Below, piece by piece: positions 1 to 11,208 of a DNA stretch of 62,000 nucleotides. The notes under the pieces are model-generated. The model searched no databases. It saw only the letters and a list, made by a program, of their open reading frames with translations, and had not been told where the DNA came from. Source of the stretch: Glandiceps talaboti (Eukaryota; Hemichordata; Enteropneusta; Spengelidae); the NCBI RefSeq assembly GCF_964340395.1, contig NC_135552.1:16357194-16419193 (forward strand), read 5' to 3'. Made by a program: the position numbers and the translations under genes. Position 1 is the first letter of the stretch; each line of letters opens with the position of its first letter.

Positions 1-20
1 GAGAGAGGAGAGAGAGAGAA
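1..20. repeat. (GA)n microsatellite at the window edge
   Basis: The first 20 bases are almost pure GA dinucleotide with one interruption. The array is cut by the window start, so its full length is unknown. Confidence 0.85.
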
Positions 21-121
21 TTAGAATTCGTTATATAAAAAAATACATTTAAATTTATTACATGAAACATTACATGTACTACACGCAAGTGTCGACGTTA
101 CTACTAAAATATCGACAATTA

Positions 122-262
122 CAACCCGTTTCAAATTACCGTTTGCCTGTTCTGTTTGATACAACCTAGTAGAATCCAACAAGAAGCTGCACATGCTACA
201 GCAAGATTGAATGAATACAGTTTCTTGAACAGAGTCTTAATTTGATACAATAGCTTGCACTG
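122..262. mobile_element. Short degenerate MITE-like copy in the receptor's second intron
   Basis: A 141-bp segment lies between TA dinucleotides (120-121 and 263-264). Its left part carries TTCTGTTTGATACAACC and a following stretch that matches the terminal repeats of the elements at 31969-32381 and 60474-60880. Its right end reads CACTGTA, the inverse of the TACAGTG end of those elements. It lacks most of their interior, so it is either a decayed internal-deletion copy or a shorter subfamily. The sequence lies downstream of receptor exon 2 on the minus strand and therefore within the next intron. The assignment rests on terminal similarity read by eye. Confidence 0.45.
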
Positions 263-297
263 TATTTTAATAACTTGCATGCATAGTCCGTCGAGCG

Positions 298-321
298 ACC
301 GGTCGGTCGGTCGATCGGTCG
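298..321. repeat. (GGTC)n-like short tandem tract
   Basis: About six units of GGTC/GATC follow GTCGAGCGAC. The tract is GC-rich compared with its surroundings. Its motif resembles the GGTCGGTCGGG end of the repeats at 10.9 and 39.7 kb, but it is too short to assign to them. Confidence 0.6.
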
Positions 322-567
322 AATACCTCGTCAAAAAAAAAGCCAACGAGTAAACCCATTTTCTATTTAAGCGTTTTGTTTAAGGTACATACAATGACAA
401 GATAAAGCGAGAATTTGACAAGTTAAACGCCTCTCTCCTGCTTTCGAAATTTCTACGTACACAGACAAACACCTCTTCACGCCACCTACGACAAGACTAG
501 GGCAATGCAAATACGTTCGAATGTTATAAATTATACAAAGAGGTAAATTAAAGTAAATATTACTCAC

Positions 568-703
568 ATATCCAAATTGATACATTGACTGCAATAGCTG
601 CCCTGGGGGTACGGTACTTGATAGACTTAACAGGATATACTATAGCGTGATATCTGTCCACACTTATCACCGTCAATGTTAGACATGATGCTTGCCAACT
701 CGC
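568..703 (-). CDS. Kisspeptin/GPR54-like receptor, coding exon 2 (TM3, DRY motif, ICL2, start of TM4)
   Basis: This is the second coding exon of the receptor that begins at 1943-2269, too short to stand out as an ORF. A pyrimidine-rich stretch ending TTGTCTCAG precedes the exon on the minus strand, and a strong donor GTGAGT (567 down to 562) follows it. The 136 nt encode 45 codons plus one base. The product starts ASWQASCLTLT, continues to DRYHAIVYP (the D/E-R-Y arginine switch at the end of TM3, residues 125-127 of the joined protein) and then has KYRTPRAAIAVNVSIW, an ICL2/TM4 start typical of the GPR54 family. It joins exon 1 in frame at phase 0 and completes TM3 exactly where exon 1 stops; the next junction is phase 1. 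No later exon (rest of TM4 to TM7) is visible in bases 1-560, so the gene continues beyond the window start. Galanin or allatostatin-A receptors are the nearest alternatives but fit less well at the RTPR and VTN positions. Confidence 0.88.
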
Positions 704-1942
704 CTGAGACAAGATAATCGGAATTTAAAAAAACGGGAAATTAGACAATTTTGAAGGCAAAAGATCTGCTGTCTGGTCAGTCAGTGATTTCATTTCATAC
801 AACCGACAATATCCTGTTGTTGAATGGAGGTGCTTCAGAAATCGTAATTAGTTTTTTGTATCTGAACCAGTGATCACTGTTATTGTAATCCACTCTCATA
901 TCCTATATAATAGTATAGTTTATTATAACCGTATTCTAAAGGTTTCTATGGCCTTATTGAACCTTCCTTCATTGGTCAAATTTTTTTTTTGTGTGTGTGA
1001 AAGAGGCACAGTCTGGGACTGGGTTGCTTTCATTTTATGTTGAAATTTACTGATTGGCGTCCCAGCAAAGAAAACATGGTGAATCGTGTCTAGCAACTAG
1101 TATAAGATATCACATTATGATAAATATGAAATTATGGATTTTTTAGTTACCAATAAATTTGAAGAAAAAAAAACCCACCACGATACCGGTTAGCATGCAA
1201 GCATATGCGTATGCTTCAACGACCTTATCATGTTGTGTTGATCGGATTTCCTTGCAAGTGTTAATGTCTTTAATGTATGTCAATTTTGTACTTTGTGTTA
1301 TTTTTAAAAAAATATAATCTTTTCTTTTTTCAACCCGAGAGCTAATTTCATCATTCGTAATTAATTTACCGCAACACATCTTATATGAAGTAATTGACAA
1401 TTTGGTAACTGGTTGTCGAGATTTCACGATTATTGCAATTTTAAGATAATTATTGAAATAACTGAGTTAAATACAAACGTAAACGATTGCTTGGCTTTGC
1501 CATTTATCTTCTGACGTCCCTCTATATAATTAAACGACACGATTTATGTGTCCAAAGTGAAAGGTGTAAGAAAATGGCAATTCTAGCTTCAGCATTGCTA
1601 AGGTCTTCCACTAAGAGTAGTAGGAAAATGAGTACTTTTCTTTCGGATGGGGATGGGGGAATTGGAGTGGCAGCGTATAGACGTGCACATTTTAAGCATT
1701 ATGAGAGAATCACAAAAATGGTGCAAGGTGCTGTTTACTCAATCCATCTATTAAAATAGTTCACTTGGTGATCAAATCTTGACCAGTCAGCGCACGGTTT
1801 CAATTAGGTTGAACTGCATAACTATTTTATCACATCATATTCAAGTTCAAGGTTTGTGTTACACTATGTATATAAGTTGTCCAGATAATTTGATAAAAGA
1901 AGAAGGAAGTATGAATTTTTTTTTTAGATTTGTAAAACTTAC
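704..1942 (-). other. Intron 1 of the kisspeptin-like receptor
   Basis: A 1239-bp GT-AG intron. On the minus strand it starts GTAAGT (1942-1937) and ends with a pyrimidine-rich stretch and CAG (706-704). It separates exon 1 at phase 0, in the middle of TM3. ORFs in it on either strand have no recognisable product and are treated as chance. No repeat beyond short A/T and GT runs (near 985-1000) is seen. Confidence 0.85.
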
Positions 1943-2269
1943 TAGCTGCAACCAGATGACAATCCGGCACATAGCATCACCAAGCACCCACTCGGTATGC
2001 AAGGCAAACACACTGGACGTCGACGGAACGCATATGAGGAGAACGACCACGTCGGTCAACGCCAAGTTCACGATGTAATAATTAGTGACCGTCCTCATAT
2101 GACTGAACTTGAACACAACCACAATGACGAAGATGTTCCCAACAAGACCGAAGAAGGCGAAAATTCCCCACAAAGTTGGCACAATAATCGACTCAGGTCC
2201 AAGCTTGTAGTCGTAATCAAGATAGTAATCGGAGTAATTGTAATCGCTGTAGTCGTCCCAGTCACTCAT
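1943..2269 (-). CDS. Kisspeptin/GPR54-like receptor, coding exon 1 (N-terminus, TM1, TM2, start of TM3)
   Basis: First coding exon of a rhodopsin-class peptide receptor, 109 codons from ATG at 2269 to a GTAAGT donor at 1942. Seen: an extracellular tail of about 28 residues extremely rich in Tyr and Asp with one N-glycosylation sequon (N11-Y12-S13); TM1 about 30-54 with the GN pair (N45 = N1.50); the loop MRTVTNYY; TM2 about 64-87 with NLALTD (D73 = D2.50); then W94 in WVLGDAMC and C101, the TM3 cysteine that normally bonds ECL2. MRTVTN, the LAxTD pattern and WVLGDxMC match vertebrate GPR54 closely, whereas galanin and allatostatin receptors differ there. The ATG is the first in frame after an upstream TTTCTGTCAG (about 2303-2294) that could be a 3' splice site, so a 5'-UTR exon further upstream is possible. 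Reading past the donor gives only intron translation. By family, kisspeptin receptors sit in the plasma membrane and signal mainly through Gq; the ligand here is inferred, not shown. Confidence 0.9.
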
Positions 2270-5200
2270 TTTTTTCAGAATGATACGTGTAGACTGACAG
2301 AAATGAAACTGGGTTGAACCAATGCAATATATGTATATATATTTCTTCCTTAGTAGTCCAGGTTATGATTCGGATCCATTTCACAGGTCTGAAATATACA
2401 CAATAAATGCAATCAGAGCTCGTATTAAGACAGTGTCACCTGTACATAAACTTGAGTAAATAAAGCCTCAACGTGACATATTCACCCAGAATGCAACACA
2501 ACCTTCGTGAAAGTAATACATTTCACTTGGATATGCATCCGATTCGATTCCCTCCAATATATCTCCATTACGTGCTGGTAATGTATCCGGTTGTTTAGCA
2601 TATATCTCCATTCAGAGTTTCCCCTGACTATCTGGATTGGATGTTTCCTGCTAAGGAATTTGATTTACGTGCAACTGGACGGTGCTATGTTATGTGAATG
2701 CTATATTTCAATGTCAAAAAATTACACAGTCGCTCGTGTTCATGATAAATATTGATGGTTTGTTCAGAGTAGTGTGTTTAACAAGATTGCACTGTTATTT
2801 GATTTAAACATCATAAAACAATATAAGGTGTAATTTACTAATGTTTATTGATTGAAGTAGTCTGTTGGTGAAGAAGACGAGTAGGCAAGGCGTCTTTATC
2901 TGTCTCAGTGCCTTCCCGGCGCCATGTGCGTGTTGTGTTAAACTTCATCGTCCAACCCTACCCATTCTCAGGACAACCAAAGAGAGGTGACGAGTTAAGG
3001 ACGTAACGATTTTACCCTGAAGGTATCGAAGCATCTGAGTGACATGAAAAGGTTTTGAGAGTTTGGGATATGTGAAACAACACCTTTTATTAAACCGTCT
3101 ATTTTAGCTTAAGGCATGTATCATATCACAGTTCGTGTTCTCCCCTTGACTGTAGTAAGGCCTTGATTGGATTCAAATATCTGGAGAATTTTTTCTCACA
3201 AATTTTAAGTCAAAACTCTTGACGCTTTTCGGTAGTATTAAGACACATTATTACTTGAGTTATCAAATAAAAGCTTCAAATTCAACCTTTCGTTTTGAGA
3301 TATTTACAGAAGCATGATCAAATCGAGCCGTGAAGGTGTTTCCATCTAACTGTTTGCGTCTTATACATTTCCATGATGTTGTAGTACGGCGATCACAATC
3401 AAAGGCTTACATTTGAATCCAGTTATCTACGTCGGTAAGGACAAATTTATAAAAAAAATAGCGTGTTTCTGATAACCAGACCGACCCTTCTTTAACCCGC
3501 CGACCCAACACATCTCAGTGTTACATGCAGAAAGGTAAAATTATGACAATTACTTCTATTTCCTGTAGATTTTCCGCTTACCAAATTATCTTTTGGTTAC
3601 TTTTTAAAAATCACACTTCAGAGAGAAACGATGTCATTTCGGTCTGCGTACGTACGTGCGTACGTGCGTGAGGTGTAAGGTTTAGCATCCAGATTTAACT
3701 AACATCAGTATTGTAGTTAAGCCTCCATTTCTTTTCACTAACATCTAACATCTCGTATTGAACATCTACGGCGTCATGACGATCTAACAACCAAAATTCA
3801 ATAAATCCTTTGCAAAAGGAAATTAAGACATATGGTAATATTTCATAATGTTTATCTATCATATAAACCATTGCCTAATCTTTTTTCCATAACAGACTGA
3901 GAGGGTTGACGTAATATTCATTATTTAGTAATTTACGGTGATTATTTCCACAATTGGATTGTCTCATTTTGAAAAAACATCAAACAGTGACAAATAAAAG
4001 TGTAACCATAAGTTATGACGTCAAGCGTCACACCTAACAGATGATGTGTTATACCAAATTAAAATCAAACCTAAATAACTCGTACTCGTCGTTTGTCGGC
4101 CAAGTACGTAAGCCTCACTTTATTATGAAAAAGACAATTTTGGACGTAATATTAATCACAAATTCATTGAAACCATAAAACCTATATGTGTACATCAATT
4201 TATGGCTTCCTTTGGTGTAAATTAAACGAAAAACATATGCTTACAGCTTCCCATGATTCAGTCATTACTTATTGTACTATATATATATCCATCATGATCG
4301 TAAAAGTCTTTCATTGCAAAATCTGGCTTATGCGTTATTACTTCTTAAAGGAAACGTTGAACTGTTATATCTTCTGTGAGTTATAGGTGCGACTAAAAGG
4401 TCGATAAAACTGTTTATTACACGTGGAAACTGTGTTTAAGGTGAAATCTTTCTCCCACTATTTTGAGGGTGATAACCTTAATATATCATGCTTTTGGAAA
4501 CTGATTGACTTTTCCGTACATTTCTGTCTTTATTATTATTTTTATGAAGGACATAATTATTTTCCTATGTTAACAAAAGATTCAATTTAACTGTGAAATC
4601 GTTGGACTGCCGTTTATTCATTACTCCTGAGGCGAACAGACTCTTTTTTTTCAGATAATCGGTATGTATAAGTATTAGCATATAAACTGGAAGACAGGCA
4701 GATAAAGAAAGGTTGAAAATAGCAACTCGGTACTAACATGCACGCACAGAGTGTATTGAAGGTTAGCGTGGTATACGGTCTGTAACTGTACCACCATTTC
4801 TGGAGCCAGATAGTACAGAATTCACTCACATGATGCATGTTAATTACTTAAGTACACGTTTAATAATCATGTTAATAGGGAACCCGCCATGTTGAATGTT
4901 GCATCATGGGAAATGTGATAATAAATGCTAATCAAATAGTATTGTAAACAATAATGTGATGTCTGCCTCTGAGTCATGTATCCAGACTGATATTGTGTTT
5001 TTTTTATTTGTCAAATTTATCACAGGTCCGTAGAGGGCTACGTAATTCTATACCTGTAGGTCAAGATTACCATGAAATCGAACTGACTTCAACGATGTAG
5101 TTAGTTTGAATAGTCTGTACGCCAAAGGTTATGAACCATGACGGAAGCTATAAGCCTCCATTGCCAATAATTACAGCAGAACAGTCGTCCATTTTGTATA

Positions 5201-5760
5201 CATGCGTGCCTCGGGGTCCCACGCTACGAAAACCTAGTTAGTAACAAGGGACTCCAAAACAAAGCTGTGCTGCTTATCTGTGATTACGTGGTTTATGAAA
5301 GGGTCCCCCCCCCCCCAGTGAACTCAGGCTTCATACAAAAAAGCCAAATACAACGTTGTGTTTGAAATTGGGATGGGTATAAAAGAGCTTACATAGTAAT
5401 CGCGATGGACGCATTTGTCTGCTAACAGTAAGTACGTCTTAAGCTTCAAGTCATGCATATCAGAATAACCATTCAACTTTAAAAGATGAAAGTCTCTATA
5501 TAGATGTAACGTTACAATTAATTGGATTATGTTGTTCCTGGCTGACTTCTATATATGTTTTCTCGCTTTCTAGATTATGAGGTAACGATGACCCAATTGA
5601 GTTGTCATCAAATACAACTAGCGTTATGCTATATTGAATTACAAGAAAAGTGTGAGATCCGTACATTAACTTGTGATTGACAGAGAATAAATTTCAGACG
5701 AAACGTGATAACATATTTTTTATAGATAATACCTAACTGCGGTGTAGCGATAGTCTAGTT
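2270..5760. other. Upstream flank of the receptor; AT-rich, no recognised gene
   Basis: This stretch would hold the receptor's 5' UTR and promoter on the minus strand. A TATA-like run lies near 2325-2342. A GC-richer block at about 2870-3010 stands out from the AT-rich surroundings and could be a 5' exon or promoter, but nothing in it is diagnostic. A short GTAC/GTGC tract sits at 3646-3670 and a 12-base C run at 5305-5316. Short ORFs here show no recognisable domains. Confidence 0.6.
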
Positions 5761-5872
5761 CCTATACCGCCGTCGTTACGATTTATACAAGTCCTTCACT
5801 CACAGACTGTGTTTTGTGGTTTAACCACAGTCTGGTCATCCAAACTAGTGTAGCGACGACAATTCATAGCGG
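5761..5872. repeat. Imperfect inverted repeat (hairpin, MITE-like)
   Basis: CAGACTGTG at 5803-5811 pairs with CCACAGTCTG at 5825-5834 across a short loop. Pairing continues imperfectly outward: CTATACCGCCGTCGTTACG on the left against the complement of GTAGCGACGACAATTCATAG on the right. The whole forms a hairpin of about 110 bp, the size of a small foldback MITE. No flanking target duplication is obvious. Confidence 0.45.
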
Positions 5873-8229
5873 GAAAAGAAATATTAGCAAAACTGAAGTG
5901 TTTTTTCTTAATGATTCTAGGTGATTTCCGCTTTATAAAATGTTATTAGTCACAGCTATTTTGGCAGAAACAATCTTTCACCAAGAACAAGTACGTATAA
6001 TGCAAGCAATATATAAAATGTAGTATATAAGCATATAAGTGTTATGTGTACATAATATATCTTTACAAGAAAAATGCAATCTCTTCGACTTGATAAATGT
6101 TCTACAGTAACTCCTAAATTTTTATTTTAATTACTGTATATTTGCTCAGTCGAAGTGACAAATATCTTGGCAAACTGAATATTCTTCAGTCATTGACGAG
6201 AAAATACGAGTGACCCAAGCGGGCCCTGTCACTGTGAGACGCAGACGAGCAGTGTCAATGAAAAAAAAATATCAGCAAATAATAGGTATACCTGCAAAAA
6301 ACATGATTTAGGGGGAAAGACAGAAAAATTGTCGCCATTTTGAACGTTTCGACTCATATTTTGAGTAACACAGAAGCAATGACGTGGACACGCGATAGCA
6401 TGACGTAGAACGACCAGGATATAAATCCCAATTTTGTGTTCGAACACATACAAGTTAGCTTGAACATGGTATCACACGGTAAGAAAATATCAATGCTTAG
6501 GGGAACCATATATATTAATCAAGTCGCTGTATATCAGAAGATTAAAAAGACAGATAAAACGGAGGACATGCATACGCAATTAGTGATGGTCCCTTAATGT
6601 GTGATTTTTGAAGATGCTGTGAAAGAACACGGTTGACATTTAAAGTCTTGTAATTCTCTTGAAATGTTGAAATGTTAATCTTAGTAGTAATTTGAACGAT
6701 GCTCGAGGGTATGGCGACTTGATCATAACATACTTTAGAATACATTTAATCTTTTCAAGCACTAATTGATATCCAAGCGCAACTTTCAATACTGCAACAT
6801 TCACACTGAGGCATCAGCATTCGTTATTGTGCAAATGACTGTAAATTTCGATGATGTTAACGACTTCTAAAGTCAGTTTAAAAGTATGGCAAATAGTATT
6901 ACCCGAAAAAAAATCGAGAATTTTCAACTACCAGGCTTATAATCTCAAAAAATAAATGTAAAATTCCCCGGATATGGTTATTCATGCCGTGAAAGGTTCC
7001 GGTGTATTTAAGCACTGGTATTCTGTGTCGCCTTAGGCTGAATGTTTATGTGTGCTCTCTGATAGTTGAAAAACAAGGATACGAGAGATTCGGTCATGTT
7101 CGGTCGTTTAGAGATTTAGAGAGTTGAAACGCAATGTCAGTAACTCCTCCTCACCCCTACCTATATACCTTCCCCCTTCATCAATAAAATTTCGCTTTAC
7201 GAAAGTTGTTGAAGAATCCGAACATAGGCTTCTTGCAGCAGCACGTAAGTACACAACCGTTAATCCTATAAAAAAAATTAAAGTACTACACATATCTTCG
7301 CGCTTAATCACCTCCAGTCAGTCTTTTGTGTCAACCCTGATATCAGGGATATCGTAAGATTAGTGTTGCAAACAAAATAACGATAATTAAATGTGGATTG
7401 TACATAAACAGGGTAACGTGCGGACAACCGAGCAAATAAAGTATCCTATATTCAAAAAGGAAAGAAACTCAAATAGAAAAAATGGAACTGCAGTGCACAG
7501 TGATATCAATTTTATATCAAGGTGACAACATTGAATGATTGACGTCTTGCTACTTTGAACTGCACACGGTCATTCTACCTGATTCTAGTAATAGAATTCT
7601 AGCGACCACAAGTGTTGTTATGAAAACCCTTAGGTTGTATCAGTTATATTAACGATATATATTGTTGGGAAAATAGACAGACACCGCAGGGTGTTACCAT
7701 AGACACCGTGGAAAATTTCATCACAGTCTGAGAATCACAAAAGTCCAAATTAAAAAGTAGATGAATGCGTAGGTGAATGGAAGGAAATAGAACAATAGAT
7801 ATATTTTACTTGAGAAACAAGACGTACATTGATTTGCCTACTTCACCGCGTTTTCCCATTTCCTGTACTGTGGAAGATTAATTCACTACAGTTATATCCG
7901 GACTAGCATGAAAATCACTGAAAGCGGAGCAGACTTTTTTGACAGAAGTACATATAATTTCTAGCGGGTTCATCGATCTCTTAACAAAAGCAAGCCTTGA
8001 CTGGGTTCTCAGAAGTAGCACTTGTAGATGATCGTGAGAGATGTATTGTTTCATGGCGTTACTTCATTTCTCAAGGAACATGTCAGGTGACGATCGTGCA
8101 GACATCACCTTTTCAATTCACCTTTATTTATTATGTGATGTGTTAACAGGCAAATATTTCAATTGGTTTTCCACAAACGAAAACCATTAACTTTAATCTA
8201 CACTCAAAACCATATCATCTAGAAGTGAG
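5873..8229. other. AT-rich non-coding stretch
   Basis: No gene, RNA or clear repeat recognised. The open frames present are short, lack splice-bounded coding character and match no family I know. Confidence 0.55.
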
Positions 8230-8640
8230 CGTTGTTGGGCTCTGCAACAGCAACATTGGTGCTTCGACAAAAACCTTAATAACGTTGCAACATGTCATTG
8301 TTTGGCTGGAGAAAAATCATACTTCTAATATTGCTAGCTTTTCTTTGCATGAGATACCGTTGTCTTATCAGATTGATTTGCGTCGATCTGGTAAGACAAC
8401 GATATTTCACACAAATAGAATATAAAAGCAAGATGTTTTGTCCGGGTATTTTTGCGAGCGAGATGATCAACAAATGTTCCAAAAATGGAACCGAAACTTG
8501 TTCCCATGCCAAACGATGAACTATTATCACAGCAGATTTTCAGTAAGAATTTTTGTCGAGGCAAACGATCAAATGTAGCAATGTTTAGTAAGATTTTCGT
8601 CGCGCCAGACAACGTTCTCTTTCAGGTGACTGAATGATTT
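8230..8640. mobile_element. Foldback-type element with inverted minisatellite arms
   Basis: The centre is an imperfect 23-bp inverted repeat (8354-8376 against 8383-8405, three mismatches, 6-nt loop). The outer arms contain a degenerate unit of about 45-55 bp, of the type TTTTTGTCGAGCCAGACGAT then GAAATGTAGCAATGTTAGTA. The right arm (8531-8640) carries it in plus orientation. The left arm (about 8230-8336) carries the same unit reverse-complemented. Arms made of tandem repeats in inverted orientation are the architecture of foldback (FB/Galileo-type) DNA elements. The unit recurs at 43.6-43.8 kb and 59.3-59.4 kb. No transposase is visible and exact ends are uncertain. Confidence 0.55.
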
Positions 8641-9529
8641 TAATATTGAACTAAGAGCTACATGTGATAGGATATGTGGAGAATGAGGCCAGATGTGTCT
8701 GTTACAGCATTATCAGGGAAGTCCAATAAGTGAAACCCGTAACGGAGTGTTATGATAGCTTTGGTTTTGTGTTACGCGTGTCTAAGTCACCAGACATCAG
8801 CTGAACATTCAAGTACAAAATGTATTACCAGTGGGAGGGGAGATACCAAGTATAACCTCTCAAAACCTCGTTTCCGTAGCATTATTTTGATAGCGTGTGG
8901 TAGTCTCATTAGCCGAAATAACAAATCAACAACAATGATACTTGTATAATATAATTTGATGATTTCCCACCCAATTCACTGGCAGAAGTCAAAGTCACAA
9001 TAGGACTGACTGGCGTTGGTGGTATGAATCGTGGAGTAGTAATTGTCATTAATAGCGGATGTAACATCTTTTATAACGCACACGTTTTCCTGAATATGAC
9101 ATAGTGGAGGTACATCGCCAATTTTAAAGAGAAAACAATCAAAGAAACACACAAACACGTGTGAAGAATCTTGTCTCGTATTGCAAAACGGCTTCTTTTG
9201 TTATTGCAGGCCAAATTACAAAATGTATGCTTTTCTACCAAAGTCTGGTATAACAAGTGTTACATTTTTAAAATATAGAACTTGAAAGATTGCAACAATA
9301 CATGTATGGTGACATTTTGTGAACAAAGAAACACATTTCCTTGTAGTCAAAATGTCGTGTGAAGTTTGATGACCTTTACTTGTACACTTGATGTGTGGAC
9401 TTGATGTACTAGCAACTGATGTATATGTTTGACATTGTTTCATGATATAAAGGAAACTGTAATCAAACATATCTACTGATTACTAATGTATAGTAGGGGC
9501 TCTATCAATCTTTGTCTCATACATCATAT
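8641..9529. other. AT-rich non-coding stretch
   Basis: No supported gene or repeat. Several short ORFs overlap on both strands without recognisable motifs. Confidence 0.5.
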
Positions 9530-9672
9530 TATCATATCACACCTCATCACATCACATTACATGTCATGTCATGTCATGTCACATCACATCACATATCGCT
9601 TCGTTTCGGCACAACCATACCATACATGTACCGTACTCTACGTATACCGCGTCGTATCGTATCGTATTGTAT
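9530..9672. repeat. Pentanucleotide-type low-complexity tract
   Basis: Runs of CATCA/CACAT, then four ATGTC units, then CATCA again, and finally CGTAT units near 9650-9670. The related 5-mers replace one another along the tract, typical of a decaying microsatellite. ORFs running through it reflect the repeat only. Confidence 0.75.
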
Positions 9673-10889
9673 TCTATCTTATCATACCGTTTTATTTTTT
9701 CTGCGTAGGTTGTGAGGAGTTTGACTAAGTACATGACTTACATAAGGTATGAATACAGCCAACACACAATACTTTTTCATCTGATTACTGTGACCTTGTA
9801 CAGTGATTAATGAGGTGCTAGGAAAATAACATGGAACTCTGAGATTAATAATCAGAAAGTCACTCGTTTAGTCTAAAGGAGGCTAAAGGAAACGACTTTT
9901 TGACAAGACCAATATACACAACTTAAAGAGTATGTACTGCTTCATTTTACACGTATAGTCAGAGTAACTTTATAGATATCTGATATAGCGACTTGTCAAA
10001 CTCGAACAAACCTGAAATTCTGTCAGCTACATGCAGAGAGGAAAGTAACAGAGCCACCGAAAGGTCAGCACAAAACATGGCAATGTATACACCCTGTTGT
10101 GTTGGCAAGTGTTCTACTGTGATTGTAATCATATGAAGGAGTACAAATATCACGTCAGAGGTTTTTAAGCACGTCTATAGTAGTGGCACCAGCTATCCAT
10201 ATAAAATGGTAGTAATAAATACATGTAAAACAAAAGGTCATGACCTTGTTTGTGGTTGCTGATCATTTACATGTTACATGTTACCCGTGGAGCACGTTTC
10301 CATGTATTGATTTTCGTATGTGAGTATATCATCAAGTAAACAAAGTGAAGTTTCATGTCATACGAGACGGCAAACCGAGCATTTTCTCATTAGTTGACCA
10401 AATAACTTGGCAAATACTTACACATGAAACTGACTGAATAATTGATGTATTTTCAATGTATGAAAATAGTCACCAGGGATCATTTTTCTGCAATTACACA
10501 TAGCGACTTTTGTATGGGGATAGCGCAGATGGCTACTGAGCTTCCCTCTCTCTAGATTTAGAATCGAATAATTAACAATTCTGATACACATACTATGAAT
10601 TATCTCGCGATTTCTCGCTTGATTTGAAGCTGCAATTACGGTCCACGTCTTTTTCTTGACAACATCGTGATGGCATATTGATTACAAACTTCGCAGGCAG
10701 AACGTGTTGGGCGAGTAAACATGCGAGTTATTTTCAGAATCGAGACATCCCCTTCCGGAGAAAGGAATGTTACAGTAACAGTCTCGGATTTTAAATAAAC
10801 GCACACATTTTCCTGTGTTCGTTTAGGAATTCAGCGTAAGCTGATGATAGAATACAATAAGTAGGCGAAACAAATAATTTTACGTGTCC
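9673..10889. other. AT-rich non-coding stretch
   Basis: Nothing supported beyond short ORFs; a small direct repeat of CATGTTAC lies near 10268-10283. Confidence 0.5.
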
Positions 10890-11208
10890 GATGACCTGGC
10901 CTCCGAAATTAGAGTAGGTAGGTTGGGATTTTATTCTATCTTATTTTTTTTATCTTTGCCTTTTTAATTGTTTGAATGACAGTTTGAAAATTATTGCTTC
11001 GATCGAAAAACAAACGAAATGTCGATCAGCATACCCCTTCTGTGATAGTTTGATAAAATATTTACAGACATCACTGGGGTGAAAGAAAACAGACACATTA
11101 TAACACGGTCAAGAAGCTAAAGAATTTCTGAACTTTTTGTTTTAATTGTTAAGAAATGTTTAGGGACGATGGCTTAAACAAAGGTCGGTCGGGTTATCGG
11201 AAATATAG
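10890..11208. mobile_element. Dispersed non-autonomous element, copy 1 (TTTCCGATAAC end family)
   Basis: This segment is collinear with 39678-40158. Both have a left part with a GTAGGTAGGT tract followed by ATTTTATT and a TTTTTAATTG segment, a middle CTTCTGTGATAGTTTGAT, and a right part reading ATGTTTAG, GGCTTAAAC and GGTCGGTCGGGTTATCGG. The right end reverse-complemented (CCGATAACCCGACCGACC) resembles the left end of copy 2, which suggests short terminal inverted repeats. No coding capacity is seen, so it is probably a MITE-like element. Ends are approximate. Confidence 0.5.

Noticed and set aside
1859-1942. C-terminal 27 residues of the uninterrupted receptor ORF
   Set aside because: They lie beyond a consensus GTAAGT donor and match nothing, while exon 2 supplies the expected TM3 sequence.
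1779-2317. Plus-strand ORFs overlapping receptor exon 1
   Set aside because: Antisense shadows of the coding exon.
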